Shown: positions 27,612 through 39,204 of the stretch, one piece after another
Numbering within the stretch: position 1 is the first letter of the stretch
How the letters are laid out: every line of letters begins with the position of its first letter
Origin: Cryobacterium zongtaii
Lineage (GTDB): Bacteria; Actinomycetota; Actinomycetes; Actinomycetales; Microbacteriaceae
Assembly (NCBI RefSeq): GCF_002909375.1
Contig: NZ_PPXD01000007.1
Location: 62,001-126,000 of the forward strand
Reading direction: 5' to 3'
DNA: 64,000 bases
Notes under the pieces: model-generated
Database searches by the model: none
Told to the model about the DNA's origin: nothing
Seen by the model: only the letters and a program-made list of their open reading frames with translations
Position numbers and translations under genes: made by a program

Positions 27612-28424
27612 TCAATTCGATTTCGCCGTGATCCACACGGTCAGGGCCACGATGGCACCCAGACCGAAGATCCAGAGGAAGAGGCCTTCGGACACCGGTC
27701 CGAGGGATCCGAGGGCGAATCCACCCGGCGACGGGTTGTTCTCGATGTACTTGAGGTAAGTGATGATGTCGCGCTTGTCTTCCGGCGAAACGTTCATGTC
27801 GTTGAACACCGGCATGTTCTGCGGGCCGGTGATCATGGCCTCGTAGATGTGCTGCGGGGTGACGCCGTCCAGCGCGGGAGCGTACTTGCCCTCGGTGAGC
27901 GCGCCGCCTGCTCCGGCGACGTTGTGGCACATGGCGCAGTTGATCCGGAACAGCTCGGCGCCGGCGGCGGCGTCGCCCTCGGCATCCAGGTATTCAGCTT
28001 CGGGGATGGCAGGGCCGGGCGCGAGGGATGCGACATAGGCGACGAGAGCCGCGGTCTGCTCCTCGGTGAACTGCACAGGCTTGACGATGGCCTGCGGGCC
28101 GTTGGCCTGCATGGGCATGCGCCCGGTGCCGACCTGGAAGTCGACGGACGCGGCGCCCACGCCGATCAGGCTGGGACCGGTGCCGGTTCCGTCGGCGCTG
28201 AGGCCGTGGCAGGTCGCGCAGTTCGCGGCGAAGAGCTTCTCGCCCTCGCTGACGGTCTGCTGCGACGCCGTTTCGGTCTGCGCGGTGGCCGTGCTGGTGC
28301 TGATCATCGCGTACGCGCCGCCGGTGAAGAGCAGGCCGATCGCGATCAGGGCGACGCTGGCCAGCGGGCTGCGCCGACCGCTGCGACGTGTGCGGCCGTT
28401 GGTAGGTTTCTGAGTCCTGGGCAT
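27612..28424 (-). CDS. qcrC: Cytochrome bc1 complex diheme cytochrome c subunit
   Basis: A 270-residue membrane-anchored cytochrome with two CxxCH haem motifs, CATCHGLSADG and CAMCHNVAGAG. It has an N-terminal anchor (about residues 22-42) and a C-terminal hydrophobic segment. In Actinobacteria QcrC replaces a soluble cytochrome c by linking the bc1 and aa3 complexes directly, which fits the absence of a separate cytochrome c gene here. It starts 24 bases after ctaE. Confidence 0.95.
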   Translation of the reverse strand: MPRTQKPTNGRTRRSGRRSPLASVALIAIGLLFTGGAYAMISTSTATAQTETASQQTVSEGEKLFAANCATCHGLSADGTGTGPSLIGVGAASVDFQVGTGRMPMQANGPQAIVKPVQFTEEQTAALVAYVASLAPGPAIPEAEYLDAEGDAAAGAELFRINCAMCHNVAGAGGALTEGKYAPALDGVTPQHIYEAMITGPQNMPVFNDMNVSPEDKRDIITYLKYIENNPSPGGFALGSLGPVSEGLFLWIFGLGAIVALTVWITAKSN

Positions 28425-28448
28425 ACTGAGTGTGTCCGCTCCTGCTTG

Positions 28449-29078
28449 TTATTTAAGAACGTAGATGACCAGGAAGAGCCCGATCCACACGACGTCGACG
28501 AAATGCCAGTAGTACGAGACCACGATGGCGCTGGTGGCTTCCTTGTGACCGAAGTTCTTGACCGCGAAACCGCGACCGATCACGAGGAGGAAGGCAATGA
28601 GTCCGGCGGTCACGTGGATGCCGTGGAATCCGGTGGTGAGGTAGAACGCTGAGCCGTAGGCGTTGGAGGCGAGGGTGACGCCTTCCGACACGAGGGTCGC
28701 GTACTCGAGGACCTGGCCGGAGACGAAGATGGCGCCGAGGGCATAGGTGAGGAAGAACCACTCGACCATTCCCCACTGGCTGGGCTTCCACCCGGTGGAC
28801 CTGGCCTGCAGGCGCTCGGCAGCGAAGACGCCGAACTGGCAGGTGATCGAGGAGGAGACCAGGATCAGGGTGTTCACCAGGGCGAAGACGAAGTTGTGCT
28901 TTTCCGTCTCGAACTGCCACAGCTCCGGCGAGGTGGACCGCAACGTGAAGTAGATGGCGAAGAGGCCAGCGAAGAACATGACCTCACTGCCCAGCCAGAC
29001 AATGGTGCCAACCGCCACGCTGTTGGGCCTGTTAACTACGGGAATGGTCGCCCGGGGAGTAATTGAGGTCGTCGTCAC
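28449..29078 (-). CDS. ctaE: Cytochrome c oxidase subunit III
   Basis: A 209-residue five-helix subunit III, shorter than the seven-helix mitochondrial form. Recognisable blocks are [19 protein letters not shown] (residues about 27-45), [13 protein letters not shown] and [17 protein letters not shown] 29078 is chosen because the conserved protein begins there; GGAATA precedes it weakly. It heads the reverse-strand operon ctaE-qcrC-qcrA-qcrB, so the oxidase genes are split between two transcription units. Confidence 0.94.
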   Translation of the reverse strand: MTTTSITPRATIPVVNRPNSVAVGTIVWLGSEVMFFAGLFAIYFTLRSTSPELWQFETEKHNFVFALVNTLILVSSSITCQFGVFAAERLQARSTGWKPSQWGMVEWFFLTYALGAIFVSGQVLEYATLVSEGVTLASNAYGSAFYLTTGFHGIHVTAGLIAFLLVIGRGFAVKNFGHKEATSAIVVSYYWHFVDVVWIGLFLVIYVLK

Positions 29079-29220
29079 TATTCCATTATGACCGATTCCT
29101 CCACAGGTTTTTCTCAAGGTGAAGTGCCATAAGACCCTAATGTGAAAATTGGTATCCCCAACCGAGGCCCGACGACGCCGAAATACCGGTCGGGGGAGCG
29201 CCGGCGCTTAAGATTGGGCC

Positions 29221-30273
29221 ATGCTCGAATCCCAGTCATGGCCCGCCGTTCTTGATGCCCTCCTGCGTAGAGAGGACCTGAGCGTCGCCGATGCGGCGTG
29301 GAGTATGGAACGCATCATGCTCGGCGAGGCCACCCCGGCCCAGTTGGCCGGATTCCTGGTGGCTCTGCGCGCCAAGGGCGAGACCGTCGATGAAATCGTC
29401 GGTTTCCGCGACGCGATCCTCGACCACGCCGTTCCGCTGAACGTCAACTCGATGGGGCTAGACATCGTCGGCACCGGGGGAGACCGGTTCGGGACTGTGA
29501 ACGTCTCGACCATGGCGTCGATAGTGTGTGCGGCAACCGGTGTGCCGGTGATCAAACACGGCAATCGGGCGGCCAGTTCGGCATCCGGTTCGTCGGACGT
29601 GCTTGCCGCGCTGGGCATCGACCTGACCCTGTCGGCCGACGCTGTGGCCTCGATCCTGGCTGCCACGGGCATCACCTTCGCCTATGCTGCCGCGTTCCAC
29701 CCCGGTTTTCGGCATGCCGCTGCCGTTCGGTCCGAGCTGGGTATCCCCACGGTGTTCAATTTCCTCGGCCCTCTCGTCAACCCGGCCCGGCCGGAAGCTT
29801 CCGCCGTCGGTGTGGCCAACCTCGACAGGGTCCCTCTGTTCGTCGGGGTGTTCCAGACCCGCGGAGCGTCGGCGTTGGTGTTCCGCGGCGACGATGGCCT
29901 CGACGAACTCACCACGACGGGGCACAGCCACGTGTGGGAGGTCTCCAGGGGTCTGGTCACCGAGCACGACATCGACCCGCGCGACCTCGGCATCCCGCGG
30001 GCGACCATGAGCCAGCTGATCGGTGGTTCGCCGGAACACAACGCGGCAGTGGTGCACTCGGTCCTCGCCGGAGAGCAGGGACCGGTGCGGGACATCGTGC
30101 TGCTGAACGCGGCAGCGGGCCTGGTCGCCTACGACCTCGCCCACGATCCCGCTCAGTCCCAGGTCAGCATCCTGGACCGGTTCCGGGCGAAACTCGCCGT
30201 GGCCGCGCAGGCCATCGACTCCGGCGCCGGAACCGCGAAACTCTCCGACTGGGTGCAGGCCAGCCGCGCCTGA
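29221..30273 (+). CDS. trpD: Anthranilate phosphoribosyltransferase
   Basis: A 350-residue tryptophan biosynthesis enzyme that joins anthranilate and PRPP. The PRPP-binding GTGGDRFGTVNVSTMAS and KHGNRAASSASGSSDVL are intact, followed by HPGFRHAAAVRSELG and NFLGPLVNPA. Length is typical. It stands alone, away from other trp genes, divergent from ctaE. TAAGAT lies six bases before the ATG with no Shine-Dalgarno, a leaderless arrangement. Confidence 0.95.
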   Translation: MLESQSWPAVLDALLRREDLSVADAAWSMERIMLGEATPAQLAGFLVALRAKGETVDEIVGFRDAILDHAVPLNVNSMGLDIVGTGGDRFGTVNVSTMASIVCAATGVPVIKHGNRAASSASGSSDVLAALGIDLTLSADAVASILAATGITFAYAAAFHPGFRHAAAVRSELGIPTVFNFLGPLVNPARPEASAVGVANLDRVPLFVGVFQTRGASALVFRGDDGLDELTTTGHSHVWEVSRGLVTEHDIDPRDLGIPRATMSQLIGGSPEHNAAVVHSVLAGEQGPVRDIVLLNAAAGLVAYDLAHDPAQSQVSILDRFRAKLAVAAQAIDSGAGTAKLSDWVQASRA

Positions 30274-30298
30274 CCTGCACCACACCGCGGTTTGACGG

Positions 30299-31813
30299 TC
30301 AGAGCACGTCCTCGTCGACCCAGTCGAAGGTCTTGGTGACGGCCTTCTTCCAGTTCCGCAACTGCCGGGCGCTCTCGTCTGCGCTCAACTTCGGTGTCCA
30401 GCGGCTGTCTTCCTGCCAGTTCGACCGCAGCTCGTCCAGGGTGCTCCAGAAGCCCACCGCCAGGCCTGCCGCGTACGCGGCGCCGAGCGCGGTGGTCTCC
30501 GCCACAACCGGGCGGATCACCGGCACACCGATGATGTCGGCCTGGAACTGCATCAGCAGGTTGTTCTTGATCATTCCGCCGTCGACCTTGAGCTCGGTCA
30601 GCGGCACCCCGGAGTCCGCGTTGACCGCGTCGAGGACCTCGCGGGTTTGGAAGGCAGTGGCCTCCAGCGCCGCCCGGGCGATGTGGCCCTTGTTCACGAA
30701 CCGGGTCAGGCCCACCAGGGCGCCGCGCGCATCCGAACGCCAGTACGGCGCGAACAGGCCGCTGAACGCCGGCACGAAGTAGGCGCCGCCGTTGTCATCG
30801 ACCGTGGCGGCCAGCGTCTCGATCTCCTCAGACGACGTGATCATTCCCAGGTTGTCGCGCAGCCACTGCACCAGGGCGCCGGTGACGGCTATCGACCCCT
30901 CCAGCGCGTAGTGCGGTTCGGCGTCGCCGAGCTTGTAGCCCAGGGTGGTGAGCAGGCCGTTCTTGGAGTGGATGATGTCGGTGCCGGTGTTGAAGATCAG
31001 GAAGTTACCGGTGCCGTAGGTGTTCTTCGCCTCACCCTGGTCGAAGGCGGCCTGGCCGAATGTGGCGGCCTGTTGGTCACCGAGGATGCCCGCGATGGGC
31101 ACCTCCCGCAGCAGGCTGTGCTCGTTGACGGTGCCGTAGACCTCGCTGGAGGACTTGATTTCCGGCATCATCGACTTCGGTACGTTGAAGATGCTCAGAA
31201 TCTCGTCATCCCACTGCAACGTCTCCAAGTCCATGAACAGGGTGCGACTGGCGTTGGTGACGTCGGTGGCGTGCACGCCGCCCTCCAGGCCGCCGGTGAG
31301 GTTCCAGAGCACCCAGGAGTCGGTGGTGCCGAACATCAGGTCGCCGGCGTCCGCCTTCGCCCGCGCTCCCTCGACGTTTTCGAGGATCCAGACGATCTTG
31401 GTGCCGGAGAAGTAGGTCGCCAGTGGCAGGCCCACCTTCTGCTTGAACCGTTCCACGCCGCCGTCGGCGGCGAGACGGTCGACGATGGGCTGAGTGCGGG
31501 TGTCCTGCCAGACGATGGCGTTGTAGACGGGCTTGCCGGTGGTGCGGTCCCAGACCACGGCGGTTTCCCGCTGGTTGGTGATGCCGACAGCGGAGATATC
31601 GTGCCGGGTGAGGTTGGCCTTGGAGAGCGCCTGGCCGATCACCTCACGGGTGTTGTCCCAGATCTCCATCGGGTTGTGCTCGACCCAGCCGGCGCGGGGG
31701 AAGATCTGCTCGTGTTCGAGTTGTCCGGTCGAGACGATGGACCCCGAGTGGTCGAAGATGATGGCGCGTGAACTCGTGGTGCCCTGGTCGATGGCGAGTA
31801 CGTACTTAGCCAT
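30299..31813 (-). CDS. glpK: Glycerol kinase
   Basis: A 504-residue FGGY-family kinase making sn-glycerol 3-phosphate. The ATP-binding [14 protein letters not shown] is near residue 8. [12 protein letters not shown] and the C-terminal GLAVGFW region are typical of GlpK, and the whole length matches the family. A near-perfect AGGAGGT precedes the ATG. The aquaporin-type facilitator lies 120 bases upstream on the same strand, with hairpins in between. It converges on trpD. Confidence 0.96.
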   Translation of the reverse strand: MAKYVLAIDQGTTSSRAIIFDHSGSIVSTGQLEHEQIFPRAGWVEHNPMEIWDNTREVIGQALSKANLTRHDISAVGITNQRETAVVWDRTTGKPVYNAIVWQDTRTQPIVDRLAADGGVERFKQKVGLPLATYFSGTKIVWILENVEGARAKADAGDLMFGTTDSWVLWNLTGGLEGGVHATDVTNASRTLFMDLETLQWDDEILSIFNVPKSMMPEIKSSSEVYGTVNEHSLLREVPIAGILGDQQAATFGQAAFDQGEAKNTYGTGNFLIFNTGTDIIHSKNGLLTTLGYKLGDAEPHYALEGSIAVTGALVQWLRDNLGMITSSEEIETLAATVDDNGGAYFVPAFSGLFAPYWRSDARGALVGLTRFVNKGHIARAALEATAFQTREVLDAVNADSGVPLTELKVDGGMIKNNLLMQFQADIIGVPVIRPVVAETTALGAAYAAGLAVGFWSTLDELRSNWQEDSRWTPKLSADESARQLRNWKKAVTKTFDWVDEDVL

Positions 31814-31856
31814 GGTGTACCTCCTTGTACGTTGCGTGATGGCTTGAACAGACTAT

Positions 31857-31875
31857 AAAACCGTGAGGCGGTTTT
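31857..31875 (-). terminator. Hairpin between glpF and glpK
   Basis: AAAACCG and CGGTTTT form a 7-base stem with a 5-base loop, 43 bases before the glpK start. On the - strand it ends in four T, so it may act as a leaky attenuator between facilitator and kinase. Confidence 0.4.
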
Positions 31876-31898
31876 CAGGTGGACTGATGCACAGCGAA

Positions 31899-31928
31899 GC
31901 AGGCCAGTCCGGGGAGGGACCGGCCTGC
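31899..31928 (-). terminator. GC-rich hairpin immediately downstream of glpF
   Basis: GCAGGCCAGTCC pairs with GGACCGGCCTGC (one mismatch) around GGGGAG, starting six bases after the glpF stop. It could stabilise the 3' end of a glpF message or reduce read-through into glpK. Confidence 0.4.
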
Positions 31929-31933
31929 CACGG

Positions 31934-32695
31934 TCATACCATGGGCAGCCAGACCAGCGATGCCCAGCCCGCCAGGACTCCGCCGATGACGGGTCCGACC
32001 ACGGGGACCCAGGAATAGGCCCAGTCCGAGGACCCCTTGCCCTTGATCGGCAGGATGAAGTGCGCGATCCGGGGGCCCAGGTCACGGGCGGGGTTGATGG
32101 CGTATCCGGTCGGGCCACCGAGTGAGACGCCGATGACCAGAACGAGGAGGGCGACGGGCAAGGCGGCTACGGCCCCCACGTCACCGGACTGGCCCCAACC
32201 ACCGAAGGCGAACACGACGAAGACCAGGACGAAAGTGCCGATGATCTCGGTGACGAGGTTCCAGCCGTAGGAACGGATGGCCGGCCCGGTCGAGAAGGTA
32301 CCGAGCTTGTTCGCCGGTTCCGGTTCCTCGTCGTAGTGCTGCTTGTACGCCAGCCAGACCACCACGGCGCCGAGGAAGGCGCCGAGGAACTCGCCGGCCA
32401 GATACACGAGCGTCGAAAGGAAGTTCACCGGGACGTCCGCAGCACCGCCGAAGGTGTCGGAGCCCGATGCGACGATGCCGAGGGTGACGGCCGGGTTGAG
32501 GTGGCCACCGGAGTTGTACGCGACGACCACACCGACGAAGACCGCGAAGGCCCAGCCGATGGTCACCATCAGGAAGCCGCCGCCGAAGCCCTTGTTCTTC
32601 GTCAGGGCCACGTTCGCCACGACACCACAACCGAGGAGGGTGAGCATCCCTGTGCCCAGCACCTCCGACAAAAACACTAGACCGATATTGTCCAC
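31934..32695 (-). CDS. glpF: Glycerol uptake facilitator (MIP/aquaporin family)
   Basis: A 253-residue channel protein with six transmembrane segments. The two pore NPA motifs are in GGHLNPAVT and GYAINPARDLGPR; the Asp after the second NPAR is the glycerol-facilitator signature, as opposed to water-only channels. GTG 32695 is chosen because AAAGG precedes it by five bases and the membrane domain starts there. It lies upstream of glpK and divergent from the dihydroxyacetone kinase genes. Confidence 0.92.
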   Translation of the reverse strand: MDNIGLVFLSEVLGTGMLTLLGCGVVANVALTKNKGFGGGFLMVTIGWAFAVFVGVVVAYNSGGHLNPAVTLGIVASGSDTFGGAADVPVNFLSTLVYLAGEFLGAFLGAVVVWLAYKQHYDEEPEPANKLGTFSTGPAIRSYGWNLVTEIIGTFVLVFVVFAFGGWGQSGDVGAVAALPVALLVLVIGVSLGGPTGYAINPARDLGPRIAHFILPIKGKGSSDWAYSWVPVVGPVIGGVLAGWASLVWLPMV

Positions 32696-32928
32696 GATGA
32701 CCTTTCTCGTAGTAGCGAGATGCCGGCAGTACCGGAGCAATCCCTTCGCGGTGAGCGATTTCGCAGTCACCATAGCGCGGGCGGGGCGTGAGCGAAATAG
32801 TCCCGATGGGCTGCATCATCTGCCTCTTACCGAGACCGTTGGCAGCGCGTAGGTTGGGCACGGAGCACAGTTGCGTGCCCGGCGCTCTAGCCTGCGCCGA
32901 TCGATCCCGACGAAATGAAGGAATGGTC

Positions 32929-33930
<1,002 letters not shown>

Positions 33931-33940
33931 GGAAGACCGA

Positions 33941-34579
33941 ATGAGCGTAGACGTCGCATGGGCCCAGGCCTGGATCAGGAGCAGCGCGAAGGTTCTCTCC
34001 GAGCACCGCGCCGAGCTGAACACCCTCGACCGCGAGATCGGCGATGGTGATCACGGCGAGAACATGGACAGGGGCTTCCAGGCCGTGCTGCCCAAGCTCG
34101 ATGCGCTGGCCGACGCTGCCACGCCCGGCGAACTGCTCAAGACTCTCGCGGCGACGCTCATTTCCACCGTCGGCGGTGCGGCCGGTCCGCTCTACGGCAC
34201 GGCGTACCTCAAGGCCGCCGGCGCCGTGAGCGGGGCTGCCGAACTCGACGGCCCGGCCGTCGTCGCCCTTCTCACGGCCGGGCGGGACGGCATCGTGCTG
34301 CGCGGCAAGGCCGAATCCGGTGACAAGACGATGGTGGATGCCTGGACCCCGGCAGTGGAGGCGGCCGTCGAGGCCGAAGCCGCCGGGGCCAGCCCCAGCC
34401 TGATCCTGGCCGCCGCCGCTGACGCCGCCGAGGCCGGCGCGGTCGCGACCGAACCCTGGGTCGCCCGCAAGGGACGGGCGAGTTACCTGGGGGAGCGGGC
34501 CATCGGCCATCGCGACCCCGGCGCCCAGTCGACGGCGCTCATCCTGCGCTGCGGTGCCGATGCGGCCGCACAGTCCTGA
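33941..34579 (+). CDS. dhaL: PTS-type dihydroxyacetone kinase, ADP-binding subunit DhaL
   Basis: A 212-residue helical subunit holding ADP as a permanent cofactor that is rephosphorylated by DhaM. The Mg-ADP aspartates lie in LDREIGDGDHGENMDRG (residues about 31-47), and the GGAAGPLYGTA and KGRASYLGERAIGHRDPGA blocks are typical. It starts 10 bases after dhaK, with GGAAG upstream of the ATG. Confidence 0.95.
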   Translation: MSVDVAWAQAWIRSSAKVLSEHRAELNTLDREIGDGDHGENMDRGFQAVLPKLDALADAATPGELLKTLAATLISTVGGAAGPLYGTAYLKAAGAVSGAAELDGPAVVALLTAGRDGIVLRGKAESGDKTMVDAWTPAVEAAVEAEAAGASPSLILAAAADAAEAGAVATEPWVARKGRASYLGERAIGHRDPGAQSTALILRCGADAAAQS

Positions 34580-34581
34580 TC

Positions 34582-35322
34582 GTGGCTGACCTCAACGACG
34601 CTGACCAGGGCGTGGCAGCGTCCCGCGTCGGCGTGGTGTTCGTCTCGCACAGCGTCGAAATAGCATCCGGTCTGGTAACATTGGCCCGTCAGATGGCCCC
34701 TAACGTCGCCCTGGTGGCCGCGGGTGGGATGGACGACGGCGGCATCGGCACCAGCTTCGACAAAATCGCGGCAGGCATCGAGGAGGCTGACCACGGCAGC
34801 GGCGTCGTGCTGCTCTGCGACCTGGGCTCGGCCATCCTGACCGCGGAAACGGCGGTGGACTTCCTCGACGACGAGGTGCGGGCACGGGTGCGCATCGCCG
34901 ACGCACCGCTCGTGGAGGGCGGCGTGTCTGCCGCCGTGGCCGCCGAGATCGGGGGAGACCTCGCGGCGGTGCTCGCGGCGGCCGAGTCGGCCGGTGGCGC
35001 CGGGGCGGCACCGGCAGATGCCGCGCCGCCCGCACCGGGCACAGCCGGTACCCAGGACCTGCCGCAACCGGTCAGCCGCACGGTGACCTTGCGGAACCGG
35101 GACGGGCTGCACGCCAGGCCGGCGGCCGACTTCGTGAAGCTCGCCAGCCAATTCGACGCTGAAGTGTCCGTGAACGGCAAGGACGCGCACAGCCTGCTGG
35201 GCATCATGTCGCTCGGACTGACCCGGGGGATGAGCGTGGAGATCTCCGGACCCGACGAACGATCGCGGGCGGCGGTAGACGCCCTGGCCGAGCTGATCGA
35301 GACCGGCTTCGGCGAAGAATAG
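34582..35322 (+). CDS. dhaM: PTS-dependent dihydroxyacetone kinase phosphotransferase subunit DhaM (EIIA-HPr)
   Basis: A 246-residue phosphocarrier. The N-terminal mannose-type EIIA domain has its phosphorylatable histidine in VVFVSHSVEIASG (about residue 22). An Ala/Pro-rich linker (about 135-160) leads to an HPr-like domain with the histidine in RDGLHARPAADF. There is no EI domain as in the E. coli three-domain DhaM, so it must be charged by a general EI encoded elsewhere. The GTG start is two bases after the dhaL stop. Confidence 0.93.
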   Translation: MADLNDADQGVAASRVGVVFVSHSVEIASGLVTLARQMAPNVALVAAGGMDDGGIGTSFDKIAAGIEEADHGSGVVLLCDLGSAILTAETAVDFLDDEVRARVRIADAPLVEGGVSAAVAAEIGGDLAAVLAAAESAGGAGAAPADAAPPAPGTAGTQDLPQPVSRTVTLRNRDGLHARPAADFVKLASQFDAEVSVNGKDAHSLLGIMSLGLTRGMSVEISGPDERSRAAVDALAELIETGFGEE

Positions 35323-35376
35323 TTTCCGCGCTGCCGCTGGTTGGCTGGGCGCGCTGCGGGGGCGTACGCTGTGGCC

Positions 35377-35697
35377 ATGGTCCAGAATGAGAAATCCTCG
35401 GCCCAGGCTCACCGCAAGGGCGCCAACCGCTTGTTCGACTGGGTAGAAGACCGACTCCGGCCCGCCTTCGACTCGCCGCCCGTCGGCACCTACGACGCGG
35501 CCGAGACGACCGGGCTGGCCCAGTGCCCGGTGTGCGGCCGGCCGATGACCGAGCACACCATCGAGCACTCGGCACATGACACCGTGTTGAACTGCCCGGT
35601 CCCGCACCCCGGGGCCTGGGACCGGGATGCTTTCGAGCCGGTGAATGAATACGGCATGGTGATCCGTCGTCGCCCGGACGAGGGCTTGCCGGAGTGA
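35377..35697 (+). CDS. Hypothetical protein with CxxC motif
   Basis: A 106-residue protein I do not recognise. It contains AQCPVCGRPMTEHTIEH and a further Cys in VLNCPVPHPG, a possible metal site, and an acidic, hydrophilic C-terminus. TACGCT lies six bases before the ATG, a leaderless-type start. It is the last gene before the terminus-site gap. It is probably real, given ordinary codon bias and length. Confidence 0.65.
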   Translation: MVQNEKSSAQAHRKGANRLFDWVEDRLRPAFDSPPVGTYDAAETTGLAQCPVCGRPMTEHTIEHSAHDTVLNCPVPHPGAWDRDAFEPVNEYGMVIRRRPDEGLPE

Positions 35698-35796
35698 GTC
35701 TGCGCGGAGTGCGACCGCAGGTGGCGGTCGTCACGCGGATCGCCGACGAGCTGTGAAACCCTCAACCCGAGATTGATTCTCGGTCCGATCTCCGCT

Positions 35797-35824
35797 TGTT
35801 GACATAATGGGCATTATCGGTCAT
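35797..35824 (-). other. dif: dif site (XerC/XerD chromosome dimer resolution)
   Basis: Read on the - strand, the 28 bases are a XerC arm ATGACCGATAA, a 6-base centre TGCCCA and a XerD arm TTATGTCAACA. Compared from memory with the actinobacterial dif consensus (CCGATAAT...ACATTATGTCAA core), 24 of 28 positions agree, including nearly all core positions of both arms. It lies in a gene-free gap and coincides with the polarity switch of GGGGGAG, as expected for the terminus. Confidence 0.88.
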
Positions 35825-36051
35825 GTTCCAATCCCGGGAAAACAGGGTCGGTCCTCGTTCATCCGGCGTTGGAAACTCTCCGGCTAGATCCCCATCACTG
35901 CCCGCCTGGGTCGGCTCGGCAGGGTTTTCGATCGCACGCCGGTCACGGAACGAGAGCGTGCGGAAACCCGAAGGCGCCGTAGGAACGACGCCGGTGGCAC
36001 CAGTCGTCGCACCCCTTCTGGCTGAACGGTGCGGCCCGAGCCCAACGCATA

Positions 36052-36062
36052 TTATGTCAAGA
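36052..36062 (+). other. XerD-arm half-site, inverted relative to dif
   Basis: TTATGTCAAGA matches the consensus XerD arm, and ATTATGTCAA is an exact 10-base inverted copy of the same stretch in dif, 250 bases away. The adjacent 17 bases do not resemble a centre plus XerC arm. It may be a relic of Xer-mediated rearrangement or coincidence. Confidence 0.4.
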
Positions 36063-36070
36063 AAATCGGC

Positions 36071-38458
<2,388 letters not shown>

Positions 38459-38598
38459 CGTGTCTCCAAGAATGGGTGCCGGGGCTCTGCAGTCGACCAG
38501 CTTCGAGCATACGTGAGGATCGCCATGGTCACCGGGCAGTTTGATTGTCGGGTCGACGGCGCGTAGCCGTGGGAGCGGCATCGGATTAGGTTGGCGCC

Positions 38599-39195
38599 AT
38601 GCCCAACACCGTCGGACCCACCAGCGCAGTCTTCGCCATCGCCATCGACCCTCGGCAGCTGAGCGCCAGAGAGATAAGCGGGATCCGGGTGGCCTTCGCG
38701 GTCAGCGCCGTTGTGGCCATCGCCATCGGGGCGATCCTGCTGGTCTGGACCGAGGCCACCCTCACGGTCATCGCGGTGTTGTTCGGGCTCTATTTCGTGA
38801 TCAGCGGTGTCGTCAGGATCGCGCGCGGGGTGGCCAGCACCGGGTCGGCCGCCGGCGGCCGGGTGCTCAATATAGTTCTCGGCGTGCTGGTGCTGATCCT
38901 GGGCATCCTGGCGCTCCGGAACCCCGAGGGGTCGTTGGCCGTTCTCGGACTGGTCGTCGGCATCGTCTGGATCGTCGAGGGCGTTGCGGCGCTGGTGGAG
39001 TACACCACGGACTCCAGCCGCTGGCCCGGAATCCTGCTCGGCGTCGTCGGCGTCCTGGCGGGCCTGATCGTGCTGTTCGCCCCGGTGCAGACCATCGGCG
39101 TCCTCGTCACGATCGGCGGGATCATGCTGATCATCTCGGGACTCGTTCAGCTGGTGCGCGCGTTCACCTTCGGGCGGGGCGTCAGTGCCGGGTGA
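38599..39195 (+). CDS. HdeD-like membrane protein (DUF308)
   Basis: A 198-residue protein with six hydrophobic segments arranged as three repeated pairs, each with small Gly/Ala-rich helices. It matches HdeD/DUF308 membrane proteins of unknown function in Actinobacteria (the E. coli namesake is acid-stress related). TAGGTT lies six bases before the ATG and there is no Shine-Dalgarno sequence. It is divergent from the UvrA-like gene and convergent with the SDR gene. Confidence 0.82.
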   Translation: MPNTVGPTSAVFAIAIDPRQLSAREISGIRVAFAVSAVVAIAIGAILLVWTEATLTVIAVLFGLYFVISGVVRIARGVASTGSAAGGRVLNIVLGVLVLILGILALRNPEGSLAVLGLVVGIVWIVEGVAALVEYTTDSSRWPGILLGVVGVLAGLIVLFAPVQTIGVLVTIGGIMLIISGLVQLVRAFTFGRGVSAG

Positions 39196-39204
39196 CTGAC
39201 GGTA

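Larger units (their letters stand above)
35698..36070. other. 373-bp gene-free region at the replication terminus
   Basis: No supported coding region was found between the two flanking genes. The stretch is more AT-rich than its surroundings at both ends, where it carries the dif site (35797-35824) and an inverted XerD-arm-like copy (36052-36062). In between I see no promoter, RNA gene or repeat I can support. Confidence 0.8.

Noticed and set aside
35799..35804. TTGACA near 35.8 kb as a -35 promoter element
   Set aside because: No matching -10 lies 16-18 bases downstream, and the hexamer is part of the XerD arm of dif.
35797..36062. The dif gap as an integrated Xer-dependent mobile element
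   Set aside because: The two XerD-arm copies are inverted, only one full dif is present, and 250 bases hold no gene; at most it is a relic.
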